Origin: JAVEYA01 sp034003745
GTDB lineage: Bacteria; Bacillota; Peptococcia; DRI-13; PHAD01
DNA: 6,367 nt
Assembly (NCBI GenBank): GCA_034003745.1
Contig: JAVEYA010000122.1
Coordinates: 1-6,367, forward strand
Reading direction: 5' to 3'
The position numbers and the translations under genes are program-made. The notes under the pieces are model-generated. The model saw only the letters and a program-made list of their open reading frames with translations, ran no database searches and was not told where the DNA came from. This document shows positions 1 to 5,020 of this stretch, in pieces; within the stretch, counting starts at the first letter, position 1; every line of letters starts with the position of its first letter.

Positions 1-344
1 GGATGCTTTCTCTCTTGCAAGGAAATTGGAATCTTCCGGGGGCCACCTATCTCTGGATGTTTCCGATCTACGGGCTGGCGGTTTTTCTGGAGCCTTTACA
101 CGACAGATTGAGCGGTGCATACTGGTTTATCCGGGGGTTCATTTATCTGGCGCTGATATTTGCCACAGAATATGTTACCGGGTGGCTTTTGTCCCAGGCG
201 CTGGGCAGTTGCCCTTGGGATTACAGCTATACGACCCCTTATCATATGGATGGTTATATCCGGATGGATTACGCCCCGGTCTGGTTTATCGTTGGTTTGT
301 TGTTCGAAAGGATACACCGTTTTCTTGACAGAATCCGATTATAA
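1..344 (+). CDS. CmpB-like putative ABC transporter permease family membrane protein, 5'-truncated
   Basis: This is the C-terminal ~113 residues of a small integral membrane protein. It resembles the family annotated as 'putative ABC transporter permease' (CmpB-like, PF06541 as I recall it). Visible hallmarks are TYLWMFPIYGLAVFLEP (about residues 15-31), EYVTGWLL (56-63), CPWDYS (70-75) and RMDYAPVWFIVGLLFERIH (87-105). Hydrophobic stretches around residues 14-30, 42-64 and 91-103 look like membrane segments. The ATG at base 3 has no room for an RBS. Family members as I remember them have a further membrane segment before the SLLxGxxxLxGxTYxWM motif, so this Met is probably internal and the true start lies upstream of the window. 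The stop is TAA at 342-344. No biochemical role is established for the family, and the 'ABC' label should be read cautiously. The promoter of the next unit overlaps its last codons. Confidence 0.8.
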   Translation, partial: MLSLLQGNWNLPGATYLWMFPIYGLAVFLEPLHDRLSGAYWFIRGFIYLALIFATEYVTGWLLSQALGSCPWDYSYTTPYHMDGYIRMDYAPVWFIVGLLFERIHRFLDRIRL

Positions 345-354
345 TTTTATTATC
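326..354 (+). promoter_or_regulatory. Sigma-A-type promoter for the trmB-rsmF-rsuA unit
   Basis: A perfect -35 TTGACA (326-331) is followed by exactly 17 bases and then TATTAT (349-354), which matches five of six bases of the -10 consensus. Transcription would start near base 361, giving a leader of about 50 nt before trmB. The -35 and most of the spacer lie in the last codons and stop of the upstream membrane gene. A TATAAT also occurs at 341-346, but it is only 9 bases from the -35 and so is wrongly spaced. Confidence 0.7.
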
Positions 355-368
355 TGAGAGGGAATATC

Positions 369-390
369 AAGGTAAGGGCGCCCTTGCCTT
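369..390 (+). repeat. 22-bp palindrome / leader hairpin upstream of trmB
   Basis: AAGGTAAGG and CCTTGCCTT flank a GCGC centre. As RNA this gives a 9-bp stem with one U-G wobble and a 4-nt loop. It begins about 8 nt after the predicted transcription start and ends about 10 nt before the trmB ribosome binding site. No T-run follows, so it is not a standard intrinsic terminator. It could be an mRNA-stabilising 5' hairpin, an operator, or chance. Confidence 0.6.
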
Positions 391-400
391 AAGCAATATG

Positions 401-406
401 AGGTGG
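401..406 (+). promoter_or_regulatory. Ribosome binding site deciding the trmB start
   Basis: AGGTGG lies 5 nt upstream of the ATG at 412. The alternative GTG at 403 would sit inside this site and has no Shine-Dalgarno of its own. ATG 412 is therefore the better start. Confidence 0.65.
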
Positions 407-411
407 ACTTG

Positions 412-1059
412 ATGCGGATGCGGCGTTTGGCCGGTATTGACCGGAAACTGGAGAAACTGGCCGGTCGGATTTATTTTAGGCCTGAGGAGATGAAGGGCCG
501 TTGGGCTGAAGTTTTTGGCAATGACCGGCCTTTACACCTGGAGTTAGGCTCCGGCAAAGGCTCCTTCCTGGGCGGCATGGCGCTGAAATATCCGGATGTA
601 AATTTTCTGGGCCTGGAGCGGGTGCCGGAAATCATCCATAAAGCCGCCAATCACCCGGTTGTCCGGGAACGGCCCAATGCCCGGCTTATTTTGGCGGATG
701 GGGAATACCTGTCCTATTATTTTGCCGAAGGTGAAATTGCCCGAATTTACCTTAATTTTAGCGATCCCTGGCCGAAAAAAAGGCATGAGCAGCGGAGATT
801 GACCCACCCGCGCTTTTTAGAACTCTATCAGAGAATATTGCGGCCCGGCGGTGAGATATTCCTGAAAACCGACAGCCCGGATTTTTTGGGGTTTTCCCTG
901 CAAAGCTTTGTCACATGCGGCTATTCTTTGCAGAAGATTACCCGGGATTTACATAAGAGCGCCTTTTTCGATAATGTGCTGACCGAATACGAACAAAAAT
1001 TTTCCGGGCACGGCCAGCCCATCTGCCGGCTGGAAGCCATCGCTCCATTTGGGGAGTGA
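412..1059 (+). CDS. trmB: tRNA (guanine-N7-)-methyltransferase TrmB
   Basis: This enzyme transfers a methyl group from S-adenosylmethionine to N7 of guanosine 46 in the tRNA variable loop, acting in the cytoplasm. The 215-residue product fits the bacterial TrmB size. It has the SAM-binding motif LELGSGKGSF (43-52), the acidic end of the second strand in LGLER (66-70), the family signature NFSDPWPKKRHEQRRL (115-130) that carries the catalytic and tRNA-contacting residues, LRPGGEIFLKTD (143-154), and the C-terminal TEYEQKFSGHGQPI (191-204). I chose ATG 412 over the in-frame GTG 403 because the RBS AGGTGG fits it and because family members typically begin MR(L/M)R. It is the first gene of the unit. 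It is separated from the next gene by about 150 bp that is almost wholly a palindromic repeat. All expected motifs are present and no defect is seen. Confidence 0.95.
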   Translation: MRMRRLAGIDRKLEKLAGRIYFRPEEMKGRWAEVFGNDRPLHLELGSGKGSFLGGMALKYPDVNFLGLERVPEIIHKAANHPVVRERPNARLILADGEYLSYYFAEGEIARIYLNFSDPWPKKRHEQRRLTHPRFLELYQRILRPGGEIFLKTDSPDFLGFSLQSFVTCGYSLQKITRDLHKSAFFDNVLTEYEQKFSGHGQPICRLEAIAPFGE

Positions 1060-1191
1060 CAGGGGGCGTACCTCTTGTCACATTTCTGTTGGTCTTTTGT
1101 CATTCTGAGACTGGGAAGAATCTTGCAGTTCTTGCAACTGAAGGATTCTTCACTGAGTTCAGAATGACACAAATGGGAGGCGTGTCCCCCG
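1060..1191. repeat. Palindromic intergenic repeat (TGTCATTCTGA-type, MITE/REP-like)
   Basis: Nearly the whole trmB-rsmF gap is one long imperfect inverted repeat. The core is 1098-1169. Perfect 11-bp ends, TGTCATTCTGA (1098-1108) and its complement (1159-1169), enclose GAAGAATC/GATTC-type arms and a central CAGTT-CTTGC-AACTG hairpin (1126-1140). Outside the core, GGGGG (1062-1066) pairs with CCCCC (1186-1190) and CCTC (1071-1074) with GAGG (1177-1180). The 'TGTCATTCTGA...GAAGAATC' sequence is a dispersed repeat that I recall from many bacterial genomes. Its usual by-product peptides (CHSE-SEES, VILNSVKN) can be read here on the minus strand. No transposase is present, so it would be non-autonomous. 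Copies elsewhere in this genome cannot be seen from the window. Confidence 0.8.
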
Positions 1192-1196
1192 ACTTT

Positions 1197-1203
1197 AGGA
1201 GGT
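1197..1203 (+). promoter_or_regulatory. Ribosome binding site deciding the rsmF TTG start
   Basis: AGGAGGT is followed by 7 nt and then TTG 1211. An ATG at 1207 is too close to the site and opens only a 10-codon reading frame. The first in-frame ATG (1241) has no comparable site. Confidence 0.7.
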
Positions 1204-1210
1204 AGGATGA

Positions 1211-2593
1211 TTGCGCATACCCGAAAAATTCAAAACTAAAATGGCTGCGTTGCTGCAGGAGGAGTGGCCCCGGCTTCTGGCGGAGTGGGAGAAGCCGCCC
1301 TATCTTGGTCTGCGCGTCAATACCCTGAAAATAAGTGTTGAGGACTTTTTGTCCCGTGTGCCCTTTGAACTCTCCCCCGTGCCCTGGTGCAGGGAAGGCT
1401 TTTATCTCACGGGAGAAAACAGGCCGGGCAAACATCCGTATTATCAAGCCGGCCTGTTCTATTTGCAGGAGCCCAGCGCTATGGCGCCGGCCGCCTGTCT
1501 GGGCGTGGCGCCCGGGGACAGGGTGCTGGATTTATGCGCCGCCCCCGGCGGCAAGTCGACCCAGCTTGCCACGCTGCTGCAAGGACAGGGCCTGCTCGTT
1601 AGCAACGACAATAGCGCGGAAAGAATCAAGACGCTGGTCTGGAACCTGGAGCATTGGGGAGCGCCTAATGTGACGGTAACCAATGAAGAGCCGGGCAAGC
1701 TGGCTGCCTGTTTTCCCCAGTACTTTGATAAAATCCTGGTGGACGCTCCCTGCTCCGGCGAAGGAATGTTCCGCCGGGACCCCAATGCCGTAAGAAGCTG
1801 GGAAGAGTACAGCCGCATCACCCCGCCGTTGCAGCGGGACATTCTGGAGCAGGCTGCGCTGATGCTGCGGCCGGGGGGCAAGCTGCTATATTCCACCTGC
1901 ACATTCTCCCCTGAGGAAAATGAAGAAATGATCGCTCTTTTTTTAGAACAGCACCCCCAATTCAGCTTGGCTGAACTGCCCCTGGATTACGGCTGGCAGA
2001 GCGGCCGGCCCGATTGGGTGAAGAACGGGGCCAACCCAGCCGGAATGGAGAAAACCAGGCGGCTGTGGCCGCATCTGGTCAGGGGAGAAGGACATTTTCT
2101 GGCCCTCCTGGAAAAAGAGGAGCCAGAAAGAGACGATATTCAAAGGAGCAGGCGCGATGCCCCTGCCATAAACACCAACCGTACGGACGTCGGCCTGAAA
2201 CCTTTTTATGAATTTATGGAAGAGAATCTGACGAAGCCGCTTTCCGGAAAGCATCTCCTGCAGGGGCCCTATCTTTACGCCTGCCCGGAGGAGTTGCCGG
2301 CGCTTACGGGATTGCGCGCGGCCCGGCCCGGCTGGTTTGTGGGAATGATTCGAGAGAACAGATTCGAACCGTCCCAGGCGCTGGCCATGGGCCTGAAGCC
2401 GGACGACGCTATTCGAAGGGTCGCTTTATCGCCGGAAGAAAGCAAGGTATACTTAAAGGGCGAGACCTTAATGCTGGAGGGAAAGAAGGGCTGGACCCTG
2501 GTTTGTCTGGAAGAATTCCCGCTGGGCTGGGGGAAACAGACCGGTGGCTTTATTAAGAATAATTATCCGTCTGCTTGGCGGCTAATGGAGTGA
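1211..2593 (+). CDS. rsmF: RsmF/NSUN-family 16S rRNA (cytosine-C5-)-methyltransferase
   Basis: This 460-residue SAM-dependent RNA m5C methyltransferase has the layout of bacterial RsmF (YebU-like): an N-terminal RNA-binding segment (1-100), a Rossmann methyltransferase core (about 100-300), a variable linker (about 300-325) and a C-terminal PUA-like domain ending in GKQTGGFIKNNYPSAWR (441-457). Visible motifs are VLDLCAAPGGKS (105-116, SAM site), DAPCSGEGMFRRD (178-190) with Cys181, and LYSTCTFSPEENE (226-238) with Cys230. The two cysteines are the release and nucleophile residues of the family. E. coli RsmF methylates C1407 of 16S rRNA. Some Gram-positive homologues modify several nearby cytosines, so the exact site here is inferred. 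The start is TTG 1211 with a good RBS. The residues between TTG and the first ATG (LRIPEKFKTKM) match the family's usual N-terminus. The next gene follows after 6 nt. Confidence 0.9.
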   Translation: MRIPEKFKTKMAALLQEEWPRLLAEWEKPPYLGLRVNTLKISVEDFLSRVPFELSPVPWCREGFYLTGENRPGKHPYYQAGLFYLQEPSAMAPAACLGVAPGDRVLDLCAAPGGKSTQLATLLQGQGLLVSNDNSAERIKTLVWNLEHWGAPNVTVTNEEPGKLAACFPQYFDKILVDAPCSGEGMFRRDPNAVRSWEEYSRITPPLQRDILEQAALMLRPGGKLLYSTCTFSPEENEEMIALFLEQHPQFSLAELPLDYGWQSGRPDWVKNGANPAGMEKTRRLWPHLVRGEGHFLALLEKEEPERDDIQRSRRDAPAINTNRTDVGLKPFYEFMEENLTKPLSGKHLLQGPYLYACPEELPALTGLRAARPGWFVGMIRENRFEPSQALAMGLKPDDAIRRVALSPEESKVYLKGETLMLEGKKGWTLVCLEEFPLGWGKQTGGFIKNNYPSAWRLME

Positions 2594-2599
2594 TACGGC

Positions 2600-3325
2600 A
2601 TGAATGAACTGAAGCGTTTGGATAAGATTTTGGCTCATATGGGTTTGGGTACGAGAAATGAGATTAAAAAAATCATGAAAAAAGGCCTGGTCACGGTAGA
2701 CGGCGAGACCGTCAGGGACGCCGCCGTCAAGGTAGACCCGGCCTCACAAGTCATCCGATACGGGGGAGAGGCCGTCACCTACCGGGAGTATATTTACCTG
2801 ATGCTGAATAAACCGGCCGGTTTTGTTTCCGCGACGGAAGACGCCCGGGAGAGGACGGTACTGGAACTTCTGGACGGGGCGGAAGCGGCTTTTGCGCCGT
2901 TCCCTATAGGCCGGCTGGATAAGGATACGGAAGGGCTGCTGCTTTTAACCAATGACGGCAAGTTTGCCCATTCTCTTGCCGCGCCCAAAAAGAAAGTCCC
3001 CAAGACTTACTATGCGCAAGTCCGGGGACAAGTCGGCGAGAATGATAGGAGGGCCTTCCAACAAGGCGTCACACTGGATGACGGGTATGTGACGAAGCCG
3101 TCGGAACTGGAAATCCTGGAAAGCGGAGCGGTTTCGGAAATACTGCTGACAATCTATGAGGGTAAATACCATCAGGTCAAGCGGATGTTCTTAGCCGTGG
3201 GTAAAGAGGTTACCTATCTGAAACGGCTGAGCATCGGACATATTAGGCTGGATGAGCGACTGCAGCCGGGCGAATACCGGGAATTGACCCCAGAGGAGAT
3301 AATCAACGTAATTAAACGTAATTAG
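2600..3325 (+). CDS. rsuA: RsuA-type rRNA pseudouridine synthase
   Basis: This enzyme isomerises a specific uridine to pseudouridine in ribosomal RNA. RsuA acts on U516 of 16S rRNA; the related RluB acts on 23S U2605. The 241-residue protein has an N-terminal S4 RNA-binding domain (about 3-50). The catalytic core contains LNKPAGFVSA (69-78), GRLDKDTEGLLLLTNDG (104-120) with the invariant catalytic Asp107, KTYYAQVRG (135-143) and EGKYHQVKRMFLAVG (187-201). The pattern KPSELEIL (166-173), the ending LQPGEYRELTPEEI (221-234) and the lack of a long basic tail favour RsuA over RluB, but substrate choice is an inference. ATG 2600 lies 6 nt after the rsmF stop with GGAG at 2587-2590, consistent with translational coupling. 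It is the last gene of the unit. It converges on the next gene, and a terminator lies about 85 nt downstream. Confidence 0.9.
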   Translation: MNELKRLDKILAHMGLGTRNEIKKIMKKGLVTVDGETVRDAAVKVDPASQVIRYGGEAVTYREYIYLMLNKPAGFVSATEDARERTVLELLDGAEAAFAPFPIGRLDKDTEGLLLLTNDGKFAHSLAAPKKKVPKTYYAQVRGQVGENDRRAFQQGVTLDDGYVTKPSELEILESGAVSEILLTIYEGKYHQVKRMFLAVGKEVTYLKRLSIGHIRLDERLQPGEYRELTPEEIINVIKRN

Positions 3326-3379
3326 ATGAGTAGCTGAGTTAAGTGGCCATTGCTCGGTACAGCTAAACTGACTTAATTA

Positions 3380-4429
3380 TCATACTGCCAAATCGATATG
3401 CTGGATGGTGCCGGCTGTTCCGTTTTCCCTCAGGAACAGGCCGGTTTTTTGTATTTCCCCCAAAAGGCGGTTATCCTGCCCTTTTAAGGCGAAGGGGCTG
3501 GCCGCAGAGCCCAGGCAAATGGCCCCGATGCCTACTTCGCCCAACGCCAGCAGATAATCGTTCCCTGCGGCATCCTTAGTCCAGATGCGCAGCTTGTGGA
3601 AAATGGCGTCATTTTCATCGATCCACATATTGCCGTCCTCGTCATATTGCGCCAAATCCGCAAAACCGTCGCCGCTTTGCGGGCCGAATAATTCCCGGCC
3701 GTCATTGATCTTGCCGTCCTGATTGAGGTCCAGCGCCAGAAAACCGCTGCCTTGGGCGAGGAAGGAGATTTGTTCAGTTTCCCCATCGGCGTCGAGGTCG
3801 AAAGAGAAAGTGGTTTCGGTTAAGGCCGGGAGCGCACCGGCATAATTAATAACCAACGGGTCTATTTTCTGCATGGCGCCTGCGCGGATATGGAGTTCGT
3901 TCAGCGACATAAACTCCCGGGTCATATTCAGTTCCAGGTTAATATGGATTTCTCTGCCGTCCTGGGTTTTGACAATACCCTGAGCGGCAAAAGACATGGA
4001 CTCTTTTTCATACCGGTATTCCCGGTAATCATAGGCCAGACCAAAGCCGGGCATCCCTTGCCCGGATACTGTCAGAGTCTGTAGAGGGGCGTTGCCGGGG
4101 GCTTTCTGCAGTTTGAGGTTCGGTGTCCGCAACCGGATCTTTTTGCCGGTCAGTTGTTCTATAAAGGATTCCAGCAGCTGGACTTTCAGCTTATCGTCAT
4201 CGCTAAGCTCCACCTCTTCATAGGCCGGCGGCTCCGTTTTGGCAACGGCGGCATTTTTCTGCTGGGCGGACAGTAAAAGCCTGTTTCTGGCCTCCGGCGT
4301 GAGCTCGACCAGGTCTTTGATTTCCCGGCCCTGGCCATTTATCCAGACCATAAGACTTTCGCTGACTTCCTGTTTTTCGATGGACGTATGGCTGCTGTTC
4401 ATGTTTAGTGTGGAATTTTCTATTTTCAT
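3380..4429 (-). CDS. Uncharacterised protein with Asp-rich EF-hand-like Ca-binding loops
   Basis: I cannot assign a function. The product has 349 residues from ATG 4429, or 350 from the adjacent ATG 4432. Numbering here uses the longer form. No signal peptide or membrane segment is visible, so it is probably cytoplasmic unless exported by a non-Sec route. The polar N-terminus (1-30, Ser/Glu-rich) is followed by a predicted helical part (about 74-97), a beta-rich middle (118-200) and a C-terminal block with three acidic loops: FDLDADGETE (211-220), LDLNQDGKINDGRELFG (234-250) and YDEDGNMWIDEND (263-275). These resemble dockerin/EF-hand or VCBS-type calcium sites; in the third loop the usual Gly is Met269. 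LRIWTKDAAGNDYLLALGEVGIGAI (281-305) follows. I recall similar hypothetical proteins from motile Firmicutes and Deltaproteobacteria. The RBS AAGGAGGG favours the second ATG by spacing. A sigma-D-like promoter lies upstream. Confidence 0.85.
   Translation of the reverse strand: MKIENSTLNMNSSHTSIEKQEVSESLMVWINGQGREIKDLVELTPEARNRLLLSAQQKNAAVAKTEPPAYEEVELSDDDKLKVQLLESFIEQLTGKKIRLRTPNLKLQKAPGNAPLQTLTVSGQGMPGFGLAYDYREYRYEKESMSFAAQGIVKTQDGREIHINLELNMTREFMSLNELHIRAGAMQKIDPLVINYAGALPALTETTFSFDLDADGETEQISFLAQGSGFLALDLNQDGKINDGRELFGPQSGDGFADLAQYDEDGNMWIDENDAIFHKLRIWTKDAAGNDYLLALGEVGIGAICLGSAASPFALKGQDNRLLGEIQKTGLFLRENGTAGTIQHIDLAV
3411..3450 (+). terminator. Intrinsic terminator of the trmB-rsmF-rsuA unit, inside the convergent gene
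   Basis: Left arm CCGGCTGTTCC (3411-3421), an 11-nt loop, right arm GGAACAGGCCGG (3433-3444, one bulged G) and then six T (3445-3450). This is a GC-rich 11-bp stem with a U-tract in the plus-strand orientation only. It lies entirely within the last ~25 codons of the minus-strand gene, where it encodes part of KTGLFLRENGTAG. The short intergenic gap (3326-3379) holds no comparable structure. Confidence 0.7.
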
Positions 4430-4435
4430 CATTTT

Positions 4436-4443
4436 CCCTCCTT
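4436..4443 (-). promoter_or_regulatory. Ribosome binding site of the Asp-rich protein gene
   Basis: Read on the minus strand this is AAGGAGGG. It lies 3 nt from the first ATG (4432-4430) and 6 nt from the second (4429-4427). The second spacing is nearer the usual optimum, so 4429 is the preferred start, although the two differ by only one residue. Confidence 0.65.
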
Positions 4444-4518
4444 GGATAAAGCGGGAACAAGAGAAACCTCCGTGTTTCCCTGCGCATTCCCAAAAGATTA
4501 AAATAATCCTTATCTTTT

Positions 4519-4545
4519 ATATCGAAATATGCCCAAGAAAATTTA
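4519..4545 (-). promoter_or_regulatory. Sigma-D/FliA-like (motility) promoter
   Basis: On the minus strand, TAAA (4545-4542) is followed by 15 nt and then TTCGATAT (4526-4519). The B. subtilis sigma-D consensus is TAAA, 14-16 nt, (G)CCGATAT, so six of the seven bases of CCGATAT match and the -35 is perfect. The start site would lie near 4512, leaving a leader of about 80 nt before the gene. No well-spaced sigma-A promoter was found on this strand in the same interval. Confidence 0.55.
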
Positions 4546-4565
4546 GCATTCTTTCTGAAATACCC

Positions 4566-4594
4566 TTGACAAGGGCAATTACGCTGTTTATACT
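4566..4594 (+). promoter_or_regulatory. Consensus sigma-A promoter of the GntR-ABC operon
   Basis: A perfect -35 TTGACA (4566-4571), a 17-nt spacer and -10 TATACT (4589-4594, five of six). The predicted start is near 4601, which puts the -10 and the start site inside the operator palindrome. A promoter this strong upstream of a repressor gene implies that it is normally held down by that repressor. Confidence 0.8.
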
Positions 4595-4624
4595 GTATAT
4601 ATCATATATATACAGTATAAACAG
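4584..4624. promoter_or_regulatory. 41-bp operator-like palindrome over the promoter -10
   Basis: Two perfect 19-bp inverted arms (CTGTTTATACTGTATATAT and its complement) are separated by CAT (4603-4605). The palindrome covers the end of the spacer, the whole -10 and the likely transcription start, and ends 20 bp before the GntR start codon. Its position and symmetry are those expected for autorepression by the dimeric GntR protein encoded next. The binding itself is inferred. Confidence 0.8.
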
Positions 4625-4631
4625 TAAGCCG

Positions 4632-4636
4632 GGAGG
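4632..4636 (+). promoter_or_regulatory. Ribosome binding site deciding the GntR TTG start
   Basis: GGAGG (within GGGAGGTGA, 4631-4639) is followed by 7 nt and then TTG 4644. It is the only good Shine-Dalgarno downstream of the predicted transcription start and in reach of an in-frame start codon. Confidence 0.7.
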
Positions 4637-4643
4637 TGAGCCT

Positions 4644-5018
4644 TTGGACATTATTATTGCAAATTCATCGCCGGAGCCTATCTATGAACAGATTGTCAGA
4701 CAAATCAGGGAACAGATCATCACCGGACAATTGCCGGGAGGCGAGCCTTTGCCCTCGATCCGCAATTTGGCGTACCAACTGCAAATCAGTGTGATTACCA
4801 CGAAGCGGGCTTATGAGGAATTGGAACGGGAAGGTCTGATCGTTACGGTGGGCGGGAAAGGGTCCTTTGTGCACAGCCACAATACGGCCAGCTTGCGCGC
4901 CAAAGGGTACGGCCTTATCGAGGAAAAGATCAAAAGCGTCGTCAGGGAAGCAAAGTCCTTACACATAGACTTGCCGGAACTCGAGAAAATATTGGCGCGG
5001 CAGTACAAGGAGGAGTAG
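4644..5018 (+). CDS. GntR-family transcriptional repressor, YtrA subfamily
   Basis: This 124-residue DNA-binding regulator is the right size for the YtrA subfamily, which has the GntR winged helix and only a short C-terminal dimerisation tail. Visible features are PIYEQIVRQIREQIITGQL (12-30), the winged-helix core LPSIRNLAYQLQISVITTKRAYEELEREG (36-64), the wing GKGSFV (71-76), and two short helices after residue 85. YtrA-type proteins usually repress their own operon with a linked ABC transporter; the B. subtilis ytr operon responds to lipid II-binding antibiotics. The operator palindrome, the promoter and the next two genes fit that model, though the signal here is unknown. The start is TTG 4644. 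The frame stays open well upstream, but that part runs through the operator, the promoter and the opposite-strand gene and would not be transcribed. The stop is 2 nt before the ATPase ATG. Confidence 0.93.
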   Translation: MDIIIANSSPEPIYEQIVRQIREQIITGQLPGGEPLPSIRNLAYQLQISVITTKRAYEELEREGLIVTVGGKGSFVHSHNTASLRAKGYGLIEEKIKSVVREAKSLHIDLPELEKILARQYKEE

Positions 5019-5020
5019 TT

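Noticed and set aside
3..5. ATG at base 3 as the true start of the first membrane protein
   Set aside because: It lies at the window edge with no RBS visible, and family members as I recall them continue N-terminally, so it is probably an internal codon.
341..346. TATAAT at 341-346 as the -10 of the trmB promoter
   Set aside because: It is only 9 nt from the TTGACA. TATTAT at 349-354 has the correct 17-nt spacing.
1207..1209. ATG at 1207 as the rsmF start
   Set aside because: It is out of frame with rsmF, is only about 3 nt from the Shine-Dalgarno, and reaches a stop after 10 codons.
921..1447. Minus-strand open frames across the trmB-rsmF gap as small genes
   Set aside because: They are the usual conceptual translations of the palindromic repeat (CHSE-SEES and VILNSVKN-type peptides) and overlap well-supported genes.
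3331..3376. Short inverted repeats in the convergent gap (TAGCTG/CAGCTA and TTAAGT/ACTTAA) as a bidirectional terminator
   Set aside because: Stems are only 6 bp, interleaved and with long loops, and no T-run follows on either strand.
4451..4490. Hairpin in the leader of the Asp-rich protein gene as a riboswitch
   Set aside because: Only short, bulged pairings (GAAAC/GTTTC; GGGAA/TTCCC) can be drawn, and no known riboswitch core is recognisable.
4239..4643. Upstream in-frame extension of the GntR gene to an ATG at 4239
   Set aside because: The extension runs antisense through the Asp-rich protein gene and through the promoter and operator. Its residues do not resemble the GntR N-terminus, and TTG 4644 has a proper RBS.
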